Shown here one piece after another: positions 8,788 to 17,327 of a stretch of DNA of 64,000 nucleotides; position 1 is the first letter of the stretch; every line of letters begins with the position of its first letter. The notes beneath the pieces were generated by a model. It saw only the letters and a list, made by a program, of their open reading frames with translations, was not told the DNA's origin and made no database searches. The position numbers were made by a program, and so were the translations under genes. This DNA is from Myxococcales bacterium 68-20 (GTDB taxonomy: Bacteria > Myxococcota_A > Polyangia > Polyangiales > Polyangiaceae): NCBI GenBank assembly GCA_001899635.1, contig MKVQ01000043.1, positions 493,962 to 557,961 on the forward strand, read 5' to 3'.

Positions 8788-9870
8788 TCAGCGGCCCTTG
8801 TCCTTCAGGCGCTTGCGAAGCGCGACGGACATCGATCGGCCGTGCCGCTTGCTCTCGACGGCAGCGAAGGTCGCTTGTCGCGGTGAGAGCTCGACCTGTT
8901 CACGCGCGAGCTTCTGCCACGCCTGGAAGCGCTCCGCGGTGAGCTCGCCCGCGTCGAGCGCCGCGCGGACGGCGCACCCGGGCTCGCCCGAGTGCCCGCA
9001 ATCCCGATAGCGGCACGCCTCGGCGAGACCGGCGACGTCCTCGAACGCGTCGTCGATCTGCGAGCCCGCCGGGAGCCATGGCTTGAGCTCCCGCATCCCG
9101 GGGGTGTCGATGAGCAGCCCCGCGCCCGGCAACCTGAAGAGCTCGCGGCGCGTCGTCGTGTGTCGGCCGCGACCGTCGTGCTCGCGTACCGCTCCCTCGA
9201 GCTGCACCTCGCGCCCGAGCAAACGGTTCACGAGCGCCGACTTTCCGACCCCCGACGATCCGACGACTGCCGCGGTCGTCCCAGGAGGAATGCGCGCGAC
9301 GAGCTCGTCGATGCCATGGCCGGCCTTCGCGCTCGTGGCGAAAGCGGGAGCGAGCGCGCTCACCTGCTCGAGCAAAGGCGCGACGTCTTCGGCGAGGTCC
9401 GACTTCGTCAGGATGATCTGCGCCTCGGCGCCTCCGGCCGCGATCGCGACGAGATAGCGCTCGACGCGCCGGATGTTGAAGTCACTGTCGACCGCGGTGA
9501 CGACGAACACCCGATCGATGTTCGCCGCGATCGCCTGCGGCTCCGCTCGCTCGCCGGCGGCCTGCCGGAGGAACGCGGTCCGGCGCGGGAGGATCGCCTC
9601 GACGACGACTTCGTGCGCATCCGAGCCTGCTCGGCCGACGAGCACCCAGTCGCCGACGGCGACCCCACCTTCGATCGGAGCCTCCCGGATCGCGCGCGAG
9701 CGCAAGCTCGCCAGACGCGGTCCCTCCGGGGTCCACACGTCGACGCGAGCCGCATAGACGGAGGCGACCCTCGCCGGACGCAACCCCGACCGTTCCGGCG
9801 CCTGCCGCGCAAGGTCCTCGGACCAGCCGAGGTCTTCGAGCGTCATGCCATCCGGTGCGGTTCGTTCCAT
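8788..9870 (-). CDS. rsgA: Ribosome small-subunit biogenesis GTPase RsgA
   Basis: 360 residues, normal for the family. An N-terminal OB-fold (about 30-105) is followed by a circularly permuted GTPase domain: TKSD (G4), TSAK (G5), GSSGVGKSALVN (G1, P-loop), then the T-rich switch (HTTTRR) and DTPGM (G3). A C-terminal zinc-binding region has CRYRDCGHSGEPGC. RsgA hydrolyses GTP on the maturing 30S subunit to promote release of assembly factors. It is a single gene convergent with the small membrane protein upstream. Confidence 0.96.
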   Translation of the reverse strand: MERTAPDGMTLEDLGWSEDLARQAPERSGLRPARVASVYAARVDVWTPEGPRLASLRSRAIREAPIEGGVAVGDWVLVGRAGSDAHEVVVEAILPRRTAFLRQAAGERAEPQAIAANIDRVFVVTAVDSDFNIRRVERYLVAIAAGGAEAQIILTKSDLAEDVAPLLEQVSALAPAFATSAKAGHGIDELVARIPPGTTAAVVGSSGVGKSALVNRLLGREVQLEGAVREHDGRGRHTTTRRELFRLPGAGLLIDTPGMRELKPWLPAGSQIDDAFEDVAGLAEACRYRDCGHSGEPGCAVRAALDAGELTAERFQAWQKLAREQVELSPRQATFAAVESKRHGRSMSVALRKRLKDKGR

Positions 9871-9921
9871 CTCAGCGCGAGCATCCAGGATCAGAGGGCC
9901 TCGGTCGCCGGAAGATTGGCA

Positions 9922-9937
9922 CTGGCACGCCGCTTGA
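9922..9937 (+). promoter_or_regulatory. Possible sigma-54-type promoter of the Ser/Thr kinase gene
   Basis: CTGGCACG, then CCGC, then TTGA. The TGGCAC-N5-TTGC consensus spacing is exact; the one mismatch is A for the last C of the -12 element. It lies about 97 nt before the kinase ATG. Sigma-54 control of kinase genes is common in myxobacteria, but the -12 mismatch keeps this tentative. Confidence 0.35.
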
Positions 9938-10033
9938 GCAATCCCCGACGATGCAAAGATGCGAGCCCGCCCCGCACGAAGGCGCTCGCCTCGGGCAGAA
10001 CCATCGCGGATGACTTTGCGCTATAACATCGCC

Positions 10034-11734
10034 ATGGCCGACGGCGTGGATCCGCGGGCCCAGCAGCGTGTGGGAGCCGTCCTCGACGAGAAATGGACGC
10101 TCGAGCACCTCCTCGGCTCCGGCGGGATGGGCGCGGTCTACTCCGCCCGCCACCGCAACGGCGCGCGCGCCGCGGTGAAGCTTCTCCACCCCGAGCTCGC
10201 GCGCATCGCCGAGGTCCGCGAGCGGTTCCTGCGCGAGGGCTACGCGGCGAACCGCGTCGCGCACCGCGGCGTCGTCCAGGTGCTGGACGACGACATCGTC
10301 AAGAGCGGACCGGCCGAGGGCTCCGCCTACCTCGTGATGGAGCTGCTCGAAGGGGAGTCGCTCCAGGAGCGAGCCGCCCGCTCGCCGAAGCTCGGCGAGC
10401 GCGAGCTGCTCGAGGTCATGGACGCGGTGCTCGACGTCCTCTCCGCGGCGCATCAGCACGGTGTCGTCCACCGCGACCTGAAGCCGGAGAACATCTTCCT
10501 CGCGAAGGATCCGGAGCGCGAAGGCGTGCGCGTGAAGGTCCTCGACTTCGGGCTCGCGCGGATCGCGGAGGCAACGGCGGTCACGAGCGCAGGCATCGCC
10601 GTCGGAACGCCGTCGTTCATGTCCCCCGAGCAAGCCGCAGGGCGGAGCGAGGACATCGACGGCCGGACGGACATCTTCGCGCTCGGCGCCACGATGTTCC
10701 GGATCGTGACCGGGCGGCGCATCCACGAGTCCGAGAACATGGTCCAGCTCGTCACGCTGATGGCGAGCGTGCCCGCGCCACGCCTTCGGTCGATCGTGCC
10801 GGACGTCTCCGAGAGCTTCGCGCGTCTCATCGATCGCGCGCTCGCGTTCGACCGCGCGGATCGCTACCCGGACGCTGCCGCGATGCGCGGCGACGTCCAC
10901 GCCGCGCTCGAGATGGCCGCGCGAGAGTCGATCGCGACGCTCCAGGTCATCCCGTTCTCGGTCCGCAAGGTCCGCGTCGGGTCCGAGCTCGAGACGCCCG
11001 AGGCAACGCGCCGAAGGACGAAGAGCGACGCTGGACCGATCGCGACCGACGGGGAAACCGCGCTCTCGGAGGAAGAGACCGAGCGCGTGGTCACGCCTGC
11101 GCGCGCGGTCGTGCAGTCTGCGACGCTCCCGTGGGTCCTCGTCCTCGCCCTCCTCGCGCTCCTCGCGCTCGGCGCGTGGAAGCTCGGGCCGTCGCTGCAA
11201 GAGGAGCTCGTGCGCCGCGCATCGCTCGAGCCGGTGAGGAGCCTCTGGTCGTCAGCGCCGACGAGCGCGCCGATTCCGGTCCCCGCCGCGCTCGCGCCTG
11301 TTGCGAGCGTCGCCCCTGCCGAGATGCCTCTCGACCCGCAGGCTGCCGCAGGTGACGAGATCTCGGCCGACGACGCGCTGCCCGACGCCGGTGACGTGGC
11401 CTCGACGGAAGACATCGTGCTCGACGCCGGTGACGTGGCCTCGACGGAAGACGTCGTGCCCGACGCCGGTGACGTGGCCTCGACGGAAGACATCGTGCCC
11501 GACGCCGGCGACGTGGCCTCGACGAAAGATGTCGTGCCCCATGCCAGCGTCATCGCGACCGGCGCGGCGCGGGACAAGACCGCGCGCGACGCCGGCAATA
11601 CGCGTCCGGTGGCCGCGGCTCGGCCCCCCGCTACCACCCCGCCGCGCGCAACGAAGCCACCCGTGAAGAAGCCACCGGCGACGAAGCCGCCCGCGACGAA
11701 GCCTGCGCCGACGCAGCAACAACGGCGACGCTGA
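10034..11734 (+). CDS. Transmembrane serine/threonine protein kinase
   Basis: 566 residues from ATG 10034. The kinase domain spans about residues 17-280: glycine loop LLGSGGMGAVY (27-37), ATP-binding Lys in AAVKLLHPEL, catalytic HRDLKPEN (about 146-153), DFG in VLDFGLARI, and an activation segment ending GTPSFMSPEQAAGR. A transmembrane helix LPWVLVLALLALLALGAW lies near 365-385. Outside the membrane there is an Ala/Pro stretch, four 13-residue repeats (DAGDVASTEDIVP type, 451-502) and a Lys/Pro/Thr-rich tail (ATKPPVKKPPATKPP). All kinase residues are intact, so it should be active. The extracytoplasmic tail could bind cell wall or nucleic acid; that is inference. Confidence 0.95.
   Translation: MADGVDPRAQQRVGAVLDEKWTLEHLLGSGGMGAVYSARHRNGARAAVKLLHPELARIAEVRERFLREGYAANRVAHRGVVQVLDDDIVKSGPAEGSAYLVMELLEGESLQERAARSPKLGERELLEVMDAVLDVLSAAHQHGVVHRDLKPENIFLAKDPEREGVRVKVLDFGLARIAEATAVTSAGIAVGTPSFMSPEQAAGRSEDIDGRTDIFALGATMFRIVTGRRIHESENMVQLVTLMASVPAPRLRSIVPDVSESFARLIDRALAFDRADRYPDAAAMRGDVHAALEMAARESIATLQVIPFSVRKVRVGSELETPEATRRRTKSDAGPIATDGETALSEEETERVVTPARAVVQSATLPWVLVLALLALLALGAWKLGPSLQEELVRRASLEPVRSLWSSAPTSAPIPVPAALAPVASVAPAEMPLDPQAAAGDEISADDALPDAGDVASTEDIVLDAGDVASTEDVVPDAGDVASTEDIVPDAGDVASTKDVVPHASVIATGAARDKTARDAGNTRPVAAARPPATTPPRATKPPVKKPPATKPPATKPAPTQQQRRR
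11384..11539 (+). repeat. Four tandem 39-bp repeats inside the kinase gene
   Basis: Four head-to-tail 39-bp copies starting GACGCCGGTGACGTGG, each encoding a 13-residue unit DAGDVAST(E/K)D(I/V)V(P/L). Copies differ at a few positions only, and the reading frame is kept because 39 is a multiple of three. The unit number may vary between strains by slippage or recombination. Confidence 0.9.
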
Positions 11735-11802
11735 TCGGAGATCGAGCGACGGCGGAGAGCAATACGTTCGACTCGATCCGATGCTTCGTGACGAGCTCGT
11801 CG
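11733..11802 (-). pseudogene. Relic of a DUF4139 gene 3' end
   Basis: About 70 nt closely match the last codons of the DUF4139 gene at 12995-14596 (compare 12993-13068): shared blocks GATCNGAGATCGAGCGAC and TCGATCCGATNCTTC in the same order and orientation, with one 6-nt gap. Read leftward it gives ELVTKHRIESNVLL against EIVLKYRIEAESNVVL in the intact gene, and the stop TGA has become CGA. It overlaps the kinase stop codon by 2 nt. Best explained as the remnant of a duplicated or deleted third copy. Confidence 0.5.
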
Positions 11803-11822
11803 TGCACCACTCGGCGTCGCTC

Positions 11823-12863
11823 TCACTTGCAGGCTGTGGGGTCGAACACCGTGCACTTGCCCTCGATGCAGCGAGCAGGCTCTTCGCAGCGCTGAGCGCC
11901 ATCGTCGCATGCCGCTCCCTCGGGGAGTCGATCGACGCATTTCCCGAGCGTGCGGTCGGAGGGGGTGGGCCCCGTCATGAACCCAACGCAGACGCCCCAC
12001 TTGCACCAGCGCGTGATCAGGTCGCAAGGCTCGCCCGCCTCGACCCAAAGCATCTTCTTGCACGTTCCGTCACAGGCGAGGCCCTTTTCGCAGACGACGC
12101 GATAGCCGGAGGCCGCCTCGCACGCAGCCCCTTCGGGGAGCCGCACGACGCAGTGGTCGTCGACGCACGCCAGACCGTCCGTGCAATCGTACATGGAGCG
12201 GCACTCGCCTCCGACAGCGACGGGGGCGCGGCACGTTCCAGCCTGAGGCGAGTCGAGGAAGCAGCTGAGTCCGTTGGCGCATTGGATGAGCGCGTCCGAG
12301 TGGCGACCGCACGACTCACCGGCCTGGGCGACCTCGAGCGCGATGCACTTCCCGCCGTCGCTGGAGATGATGCACGCTGCCCCCTCGACGCAATACGTGC
12401 CGTAATCGCACGGGCCGCCCACGGGGGAGGAGCGTCCGCCGGCCGGTGACGCACAGACCCCACATGCCACGTCGCGCGGCTTCTCACAGTGCCCACTCTT
12501 GCACTGAAAGCCCGCACCGCATGGCGCGCCGTCCGCGAGGTCGCCGGTCGTGGTTTCAAACTGGCAATCGAGCCGGTCGCTGCACGACGCCTCCAGGATC
12601 TCCTTGGCGCATCGATCGATGCGTGCCGCCAAGTTGCTCGCGCCAGGAGCGACGACCTGCCTGGCGCACCTCTCTTCTAGGCGCTCGCGCACCGGAACGA
12701 CCCCGTTCGGAAAGATCTCGCATCGCTCGTAGTGCCCGGCGAGGGCCGCGAAGTAGCTCTTGCAGCTATCGGTCGGGCTGGACTCGAGCTTGCCGGGACA
12801 ACCGGTCAACGCGAGTAGGACGACTGCCACGGAGACGAGAGAGATCGAGGTCGTGCGAATCAT
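11823..12863 (-). CDS. Cysteine-rich lipoprotein
   Basis: 346 residues from ATG 12863. Lipobox LTGC (Cys22). Residues 25-110 contain a helical part with scattered Cys (SCKSYFAALAGHYERCE, ERCARQVVAP, DRCAKEILEASC). The rest is a chain of short disulfide-type modules: DGAPCGAGFQCKSGHCE, GGPCDYGTYCVEGAAC, GESCGRHSDALIQCANGLSC, GGECRSMYDCTDGLACVDDHC, GAACEAASGYRVVCEKGLAC. This layout is frequent among Polyangiales secreted proteins of unknown role. Codon use matches neighbours. No catalytic motif seen. Confidence 0.9.
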   Translation of the reverse strand: MIRTTSISLVSVAVVLLALTGCPGKLESSPTDSCKSYFAALAGHYERCEIFPNGVVPVRERLEERCARQVVAPGASNLAARIDRCAKEILEASCSDRLDCQFETTTGDLADGAPCGAGFQCKSGHCEKPRDVACGVCASPAGGRSSPVGGPCDYGTYCVEGAACIISSDGGKCIALEVAQAGESCGRHSDALIQCANGLSCFLDSPQAGTCRAPVAVGGECRSMYDCTDGLACVDDHCVVRLPEGAACEAASGYRVVCEKGLACDGTCKKMLWVEAGEPCDLITRWCKWGVCVGFMTGPTPSDRTLGKCVDRLPEGAACDDGAQRCEEPARCIEGKCTVFDPTACK

Positions 12864-12933
12864 CTCGGCTCTGCAATCCTCGCACCTGCGCCCGAATTGC
12901 ATTCAGCGATTTTTCGTCTCTTCATCGTTACGT

Positions 12934-12952
12934 GGCCCGCTAAATGCGGGCC
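12934..12952 (-). terminator. Hairpin downstream of the DUF4139 pair
   Basis: Perfect 7-bp stem GGCCCGC with GCGGGCC around a 5-nt loop, about 45 nt past the stop of the minus-strand DUF4139 gene and before the next minus-strand gene. No T-run follows, so intrinsic termination is uncertain. Confidence 0.4.
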
Positions 12953-12980
12953 GGATGCGGGACAGTGCCAGCGAGCGCTC

Positions 12981-12996
12981 GATCGATCGATCGATC
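12981..12996. repeat. Four tandem GATC units
   Basis: GATC repeated four times at the 3' edge of the DUF4139 gene; a simple repeat that would be a cluster of Dam-type sites if such a methylase is present. Confidence 0.7.
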
Positions 12997-14596
12997 AGAG
13001 ATCGAGCGACAGCGGCAGCACCACGTTCGACTCTGCCTCGATCCGATACTTCAAGACGATCTCGCGCGTCGCCCGCGGCCCGAGCGAGAGCGCAAACGTC
13101 GCGAAGCCGTCCCGCTCGTCGTGACGCATGTCCATGTGCGGATCGACCTCGACGCGGACGTCCTCCACCTCGCTCACCGGTACTCGCTCGACGATCGACA
13201 GCGGGCGCGCGTCGCCGCTCAGGTTCGATACGTAGAGCCAGATCTCGCGAGCGACGTGCTGCGTGCCCGTGACCGGCGTCGTCTTCCGCTTCTCGACGAC
13301 ACGCCGTCGGACTCGGAGGCCGTCGTCCACGCCGAACCCGAGCTCGAAGGGCTCACCGGCACCGACGAATCCGATCGTGCTCCGCCCCACGATCTCGGTC
13401 TCCCGAGCGACGGTGATCGGGCCGGGAAGCAGCGGAGCCGGCCCGGGCAACGTCGCCGTTGCCCGCAGGTGTGTCGCCGGACCGAGCTCCGGGAAGCACA
13501 CTCGAGCGACCGTGCACGCGAAGCTCCGCTCGCCCACCTCGACGCGCACGGGTCGACCGTCGCTCTCGATGGTGGCCGCCGAACGCCCGGCGAGCCACTG
13601 CGCTTCGCCGCCGTCTTCGACGCCGGGCATCTCGTCGACGTCGCGCTTGCCCCGGGCGATGCCGGCGACGGCGATCGTCTGCTCGCGCGCCTCGACGACG
13701 ACCTGACGCCGCTCCTGGTTCGTCTTCCTGCGCGTCGTGAGCACGTCCTCACGGAGGTCGGGCGCCATGGCGCTGCGTGCAGGGCGCGCCGTCGAAAACC
13801 GGCACGGCACGTCCTTCCAGACCTCGCCTGTGAGCTGCCACACCGCGGCGTAGGTCGTGATCGAGATCTCACCCTTGCCGTCGGGCGTGCGCGTCAGCCG
13901 CGCCAGGTGCTCCGGCCGCCACAGTGCGCACGGAGTCCGATAGACGATCTCGATCGCGACCTCTGTTGCCTCCGTCGCGACGATCTCGAGCTCGGCGAAC
14001 GCCTCGAAGCGCGGCTTCTTCGCCCGTGCCTGCAGGAGCCGAAGCTCCACACGCGCGGCGTCCACCTGCGCTTCCTCGCGCTCGCGACGGAGCCGAGCGA
14101 GGGCGTCGAGGCTCTCCCCAGTCGCGACGTCGATCGCGTCGTAGGCGCTCCCGAGCTCGCCGGCCGCAACCTCAGCGCGGGACGGCACCGAGCGCACCAC
14201 CTCGGCCCATTGCTTCATCATCGCCGCTACGCGCTGACCGTCTGCTCTCGCCTTCCCGAGCCCGCGGTCGGCACGCGCGAGCCGCTCCCGCGCACGTTCG
14301 AGATCGGCCTCGAGCGCCTCGAGCTCCTCGACGGTCGCGCCGGCGACGTCCTCCGACCGGCGCCGGATGCGACTGAAGACGATCTCGACCTTCTCGTTCC
14401 CGCCTGTCCCGCAGGTCAGGCTCCGGTCGTCGACGAGCAACGTGATCCCGTGCGCCTGCACGCGGGATCTCCCGCGCGGTACCGAGCAGCGAGCGACGCG
14501 CATGACCTCGGCGCGGTCCTCGAAGAACGTTACGCGGGAGACGCTCGTCTCCACGGCAACCGTAGGTGTCGACGGGCGGATCGAGCTGTCATCCAC
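12995..14596 (-). CDS. DUF4139-domain protein (MuiA-like family), second of a pair
   Basis: 533 residues from GTG 14596, preceded by GGGAGG; it overlaps the upstream gene by 8 nt (GTGGATGA). The N-terminus (about 15-125) matches the DUF4140 pattern TSVSRVTFFEDRAEVMRVA followed by a coiled coil (EELEALEADLERARERLARA). The C-terminal half is DUF4139-like: APDLREDVLTTRRK, IVGRSTIGFVGAGEPFELGFG and the ending TREIVLKYRIEAES. The family is often labelled mucoidy inhibitor A, but its molecular role is not established. No signal peptide is seen. Transcribed with the 703-residue paralogue upstream. Confidence 0.9.
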   Translation of the reverse strand: MDDSSIRPSTPTVAVETSVSRVTFFEDRAEVMRVARCSVPRGRSRVQAHGITLLVDDRSLTCGTGGNEKVEIVFSRIRRRSEDVAGATVEELEALEADLERARERLARADRGLGKARADGQRVAAMMKQWAEVVRSVPSRAEVAAGELGSAYDAIDVATGESLDALARLRREREEAQVDAARVELRLLQARAKKPRFEAFAELEIVATEATEVAIEIVYRTPCALWRPEHLARLTRTPDGKGEISITTYAAVWQLTGEVWKDVPCRFSTARPARSAMAPDLREDVLTTRRKTNQERRQVVVEAREQTIAVAGIARGKRDVDEMPGVEDGGEAQWLAGRSAATIESDGRPVRVEVGERSFACTVARVCFPELGPATHLRATATLPGPAPLLPGPITVARETEIVGRSTIGFVGAGEPFELGFGVDDGLRVRRRVVEKRKTTPVTGTQHVAREIWLYVSNLSGDARPLSIVERVPVSEVEDVRVEVDPHMDMRHDERDGFATFALSLGPRATREIVLKYRIEAESNVVLPLSLDL

Positions 14597-16700
14597 GGCG
14601 GCTGCCTCCCACGATGTCGAGCTTCTGCGGGAAGACGAGCCGGTAGACGAGCTCGATGCGGGTCTTGTCGTTCGGAGACACGCTCGCCTCGAAGCGGACG
14701 CCGCCGCGAACGGGCGCTCCGCGGTCCGCCTGGTCGTAGGTGGCGGGCTGCGGGCTCGTGCGCACGATCTTCACCTCCACAGCCTTGTCGTCGGTCACCG
14801 GCACACGCTCGAGGACGGTGACGTTCACCCGCTCCCTCACCGCCGACGAGAGCTCGATCGCGACGGCGTGCACGACTGCCGTCGAACCTCCGAGCAGGCC
14901 GGCAGCCTCCTCGTCGACGCGCACGTTCCTCGCCACCTTGATCCGATCGTCGACGCCCATTCCACAGAAGAGGGTGCCGCCCCGATCGATCCGATCGATG
15001 TTGGTCGTCGTGAGGAGGCTCCCGTCGAGGTAGACGTCGACGGGCCCGCCGAGCAGAGCGGTGTCGAACGGATTGACGACGTGCGCCTCGCGATAGACCT
15101 CGGCGCTCTCGCTCGGGACGGTGCGCCACGCGAGCCGAACGGCGCAAGGCGCAGCACCCACTCCGACGCGATGCAGACGCCCATCCGAAGGCACGTCGGC
15201 GCGCCCTGCAGCGTCGTAGCGATGATCGAACATGCCACGTGTCTCTGCCGGGTCGCGGTAGCGATCGCTCGCGGCAAGATCGACCTCACCGCACGCCGCC
15301 TCGACCGCAATGGCTCCCTCGGCGTCGCGACGCGGGACGAGACGCCCCCGGTTCGGCTCGTCGGCATTCGCGAGGACGAGCGCGTCGTGATCGCTCCACG
15401 CCTCCGACGGAGCAGCCTCCGGCTCGACCTCCGGCTCCGGCGACATCGCGTCCGCGAGCATCAGCGCTTCGCGAGTCGACGAGGAGAGACCTCCACCTCC
15501 TTCGAGGAGCCCACCGAGCACGCGGCTTCGCGACTTCGCGCGAAGCGCCTGCGGCATCGGCATCGGCATCGGCGCGACGGGCATCGCGGCGCCCGGCATC
15601 GCCATCGCGGCTCGAGGCGGCGCCCCGGCCGGCGGAGGTGGGACTGCTGGCGCGTTCCCGAACGAAGCATTTTCGACGACGATGGCCATCTCGTCCGACG
15701 GCTGATCGGCGACACCGAGGAACGGCAGCGGCATGGCTTCCTTCGACGCCGCGCGCTCCATCTGCGGTTGGAACGCGGCACAGCCGAAGCGGAGGTACTC
15801 CGCGAACATCTCGTCGACTCCCACAGGCGCAGGGCGAAAGGGCCGTCGGCGCGGAGGCTGCGCGCGCCCGAAGCGGAGCGACGCGAGCTCGGGGAGCCGC
15901 GCATCGAACACGAGATCGGCGCTCGAGAGCGAGAGCGGGACGGCCGACCAATCCTCACCGCTCCTCTGCGCGACGACCGCCTCGAACGTCCACGTCGCGC
16001 GCGCGCCGCCCTCCCCGACGCGAAGCGTGTACGCCGGCCACCAGCGCGCCGCCTCGACGGCGTACGTGACGAGGAGCTTCCCGGGTCGGCCGCCGCCGAT
16101 GAGACGCGCCGTGATCGTTCGCGTCGGATGCGCGTCGCCCATGCGCTCACGCGTGGACGTCTGCTGGTCCTCGAGACGCGCGATCTCGAGCGCGCGCGAG
16201 AGATCGCGCTGCTCCTTCTCGAGACCGAGGAGCCGCTCGTCGAGGCGAGCGACCTTGTCGTCGAGAAGGGCGGCCATGCGGAGCGCCTCGCCGAAGCGGA
16301 CGTCGAACGCATCGCGTTCGCGCTTCCGCTCGTCGAGCGTGCGGAGGTGGGGCGCCAGCGCGAGCTCCGCGAGACGCGCTCGGCGCTCCGAGAGCACGCG
16401 ATGCTCGTCGACCACGCGCTCGGTGCGCGCAGCGAGGTCGCGGACGCGCGCGAGCGTCGGTCCGGGCGTGACCTCGCCGCGCGGAATCACGAGCGCCGTG
16501 TTTACCGCAGCCACGACCCGCTCGCTCCCCTCGAGCGCAGCACGCGCGCTCCCCGGCTGCGCCATCAGCGTGATCCCAGGGACCGCGACATCGACGATCC
16601 CGTCGGGAAGGTGCCCCGGGAGCTCGACCTCCCGCGTGACCAGTGCTCCCCGCGCGTGCACGACCACACGCGCGATGACGCTCGAGCATTCGATGTCCAC
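14589..16700 (-). CDS. DUF4139-domain protein (MuiA-like family), first of a pair
   Basis: 703 residues from GTG 16700, chosen because GGAGGT lies 5 nt upstream. The DUF4140 part (about 1-110: SSVIARVVVHARGALVTREV) leads into a coiled coil (about 125-200), then beta-rich segments (WWPAYTLRVGEGGARATWTF). A long low-complexity insertion rich in Pro, Ala and Met (about 330-410, with PMPMPMP) separates it from the C-terminal DUF4139 part, which ends TRIELVYRLVFPQKLD. Longer than its partner because of this insertion. Divergent from the parvulin lipoprotein gene. Confidence 0.9.
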   Translation of the reverse strand: MDIECSSVIARVVVHARGALVTREVELPGHLPDGIVDVAVPGITLMAQPGSARAALEGSERVVAAVNTALVIPRGEVTPGPTLARVRDLAARTERVVDEHRVLSERRARLAELALAPHLRTLDERKRERDAFDVRFGEALRMAALLDDKVARLDERLLGLEKEQRDLSRALEIARLEDQQTSTRERMGDAHPTRTITARLIGGGRPGKLLVTYAVEAARWWPAYTLRVGEGGARATWTFEAVVAQRSGEDWSAVPLSLSSADLVFDARLPELASLRFGRAQPPRRRPFRPAPVGVDEMFAEYLRFGCAAFQPQMERAASKEAMPLPFLGVADQPSDEMAIVVENASFGNAPAVPPPPAGAPPRAAMAMPGAAMPVAPMPMPMPQALRAKSRSRVLGGLLEGGGGLSSSTREALMLADAMSPEPEVEPEAAPSEAWSDHDALVLANADEPNRGRLVPRRDAEGAIAVEAACGEVDLAASDRYRDPAETRGMFDHRYDAAGRADVPSDGRLHRVGVGAAPCAVRLAWRTVPSESAEVYREAHVVNPFDTALLGGPVDVYLDGSLLTTTNIDRIDRGGTLFCGMGVDDRIKVARNVRVDEEAAGLLGGSTAVVHAVAIELSSAVRERVNVTVLERVPVTDDKAVEVKIVRTSPQPATYDQADRGAPVRGGVRFEASVSPNDKTRIELVYRLVFPQKLDIVGGSRRG

Positions 16701-16814
16701 GCTGCACCTCCAAACGCGCGGTCGAGATCCGCGCCAGTCCGGACGAACGCCGAACCGCATCGAGCACACGAGGCTATCACGCTTCCCCGGGCGCGCTCGT
16801 GTTACGCAGGAGGG

Positions 16815-17327
16815 ATGAAACGGATCGCGATCCTGCTCAGTGCGCTGACACTGCTCGCCTGCGACGACAAGAAGCCTGATTCGACGCCGAGCACCGCACC
16901 CAGCGCGTCCGCGAGCGCCGCGGCTCCCCCGGAGGCAAGCGCGACCAGCGCGACCAGCCCGACGACCGAGACGAGCGCGGCGCCGGCCCCGAAGGTCGTG
17001 CCCACCGCGGTCGCCGCCCAGCACGTGCTCGTCGCGTACAAGGGCGCGAAGGGCGCGCCGAAGACGATCACGCGCTCCAAGGCCGACGCGAAGAAGCGCG
17101 CCGAAGAGGTGGCGGCGAAGGCGAAGAGCGGCAGCGACTTCACCGCGCTCGTCGCCGAGTACTCCGACGATCCCGGCAGCAAGGAGCGCATGGGAAGCGT
17201 GGGGAAGTTCACGCGCGAGAAGATGGTGAAGCCCTTCTCGGACGCAGCCTTCGCGCTGGGCGTCGACGAGATCAGCGACCCCGTCGAATCCGAGTTCGGC
17301 TTCCACGTGATCAAACGAAACCAGTGA
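16815..17327 (+). CDS. Parvulin-type (PpiC) peptidyl-prolyl isomerase lipoprotein
   Basis: 170 residues. ATG 16815 follows AGGAGGG. Lipobox LLAC (Cys16), then a Ser/Ala/Thr/Pro linker to about residue 65. The C-terminal 100 residues are a single rotamase domain: AAQHVLVAYKGAKG, FTALVAEYSDDPGSKERMG and FALGVDEISDPVESEFGFH, ending close to HVIKRNQ. These are the expected parvulin blocks (H near the start, GF.H near the end). It should assist folding of envelope proteins. Overlaps the next gene by 4 nt (GTGA). Confidence 0.93.
   Translation: MKRIAILLSALTLLACDDKKPDSTPSTAPSASASAAAPPEASATSATSPTTETSAAPAPKVVPTAVAAQHVLVAYKGAKGAPKTITRSKADAKKRAEEVAAKAKSGSDFTALVAEYSDDPGSKERMGSVGKFTREKMVKPFSDAAFALGVDEISDPVESEFGFHVIKRNQ

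Noticed and set aside
9872-11200. Long minus-strand frame over the kinase
   Set aside because: Charged Arg/Asp/Glu-rich shadow; plus strand carries intact kinase motifs.
11384-11539. Tandem repeat considered as a CRISPR array
   Set aside because: No unique spacers; repeats are contiguous, in frame and code for protein.
12944-14821. Long plus-strand frame antisense to the second DUF4139 gene
   Set aside because: Composition is that of a shadow frame; opposite strand has family motifs.
12995-16700. Calling the DUF4139 genes muiA with function in mucoidy
   Set aside because: Family label only; no evidence for that function here.
14367-16814. Long plus-strand open frame antisense to the DUF4139 genes
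   Set aside because: High-GC antisense shadow; only the last part (from 16815) is a real gene, with its own lipobox and ribosome site.
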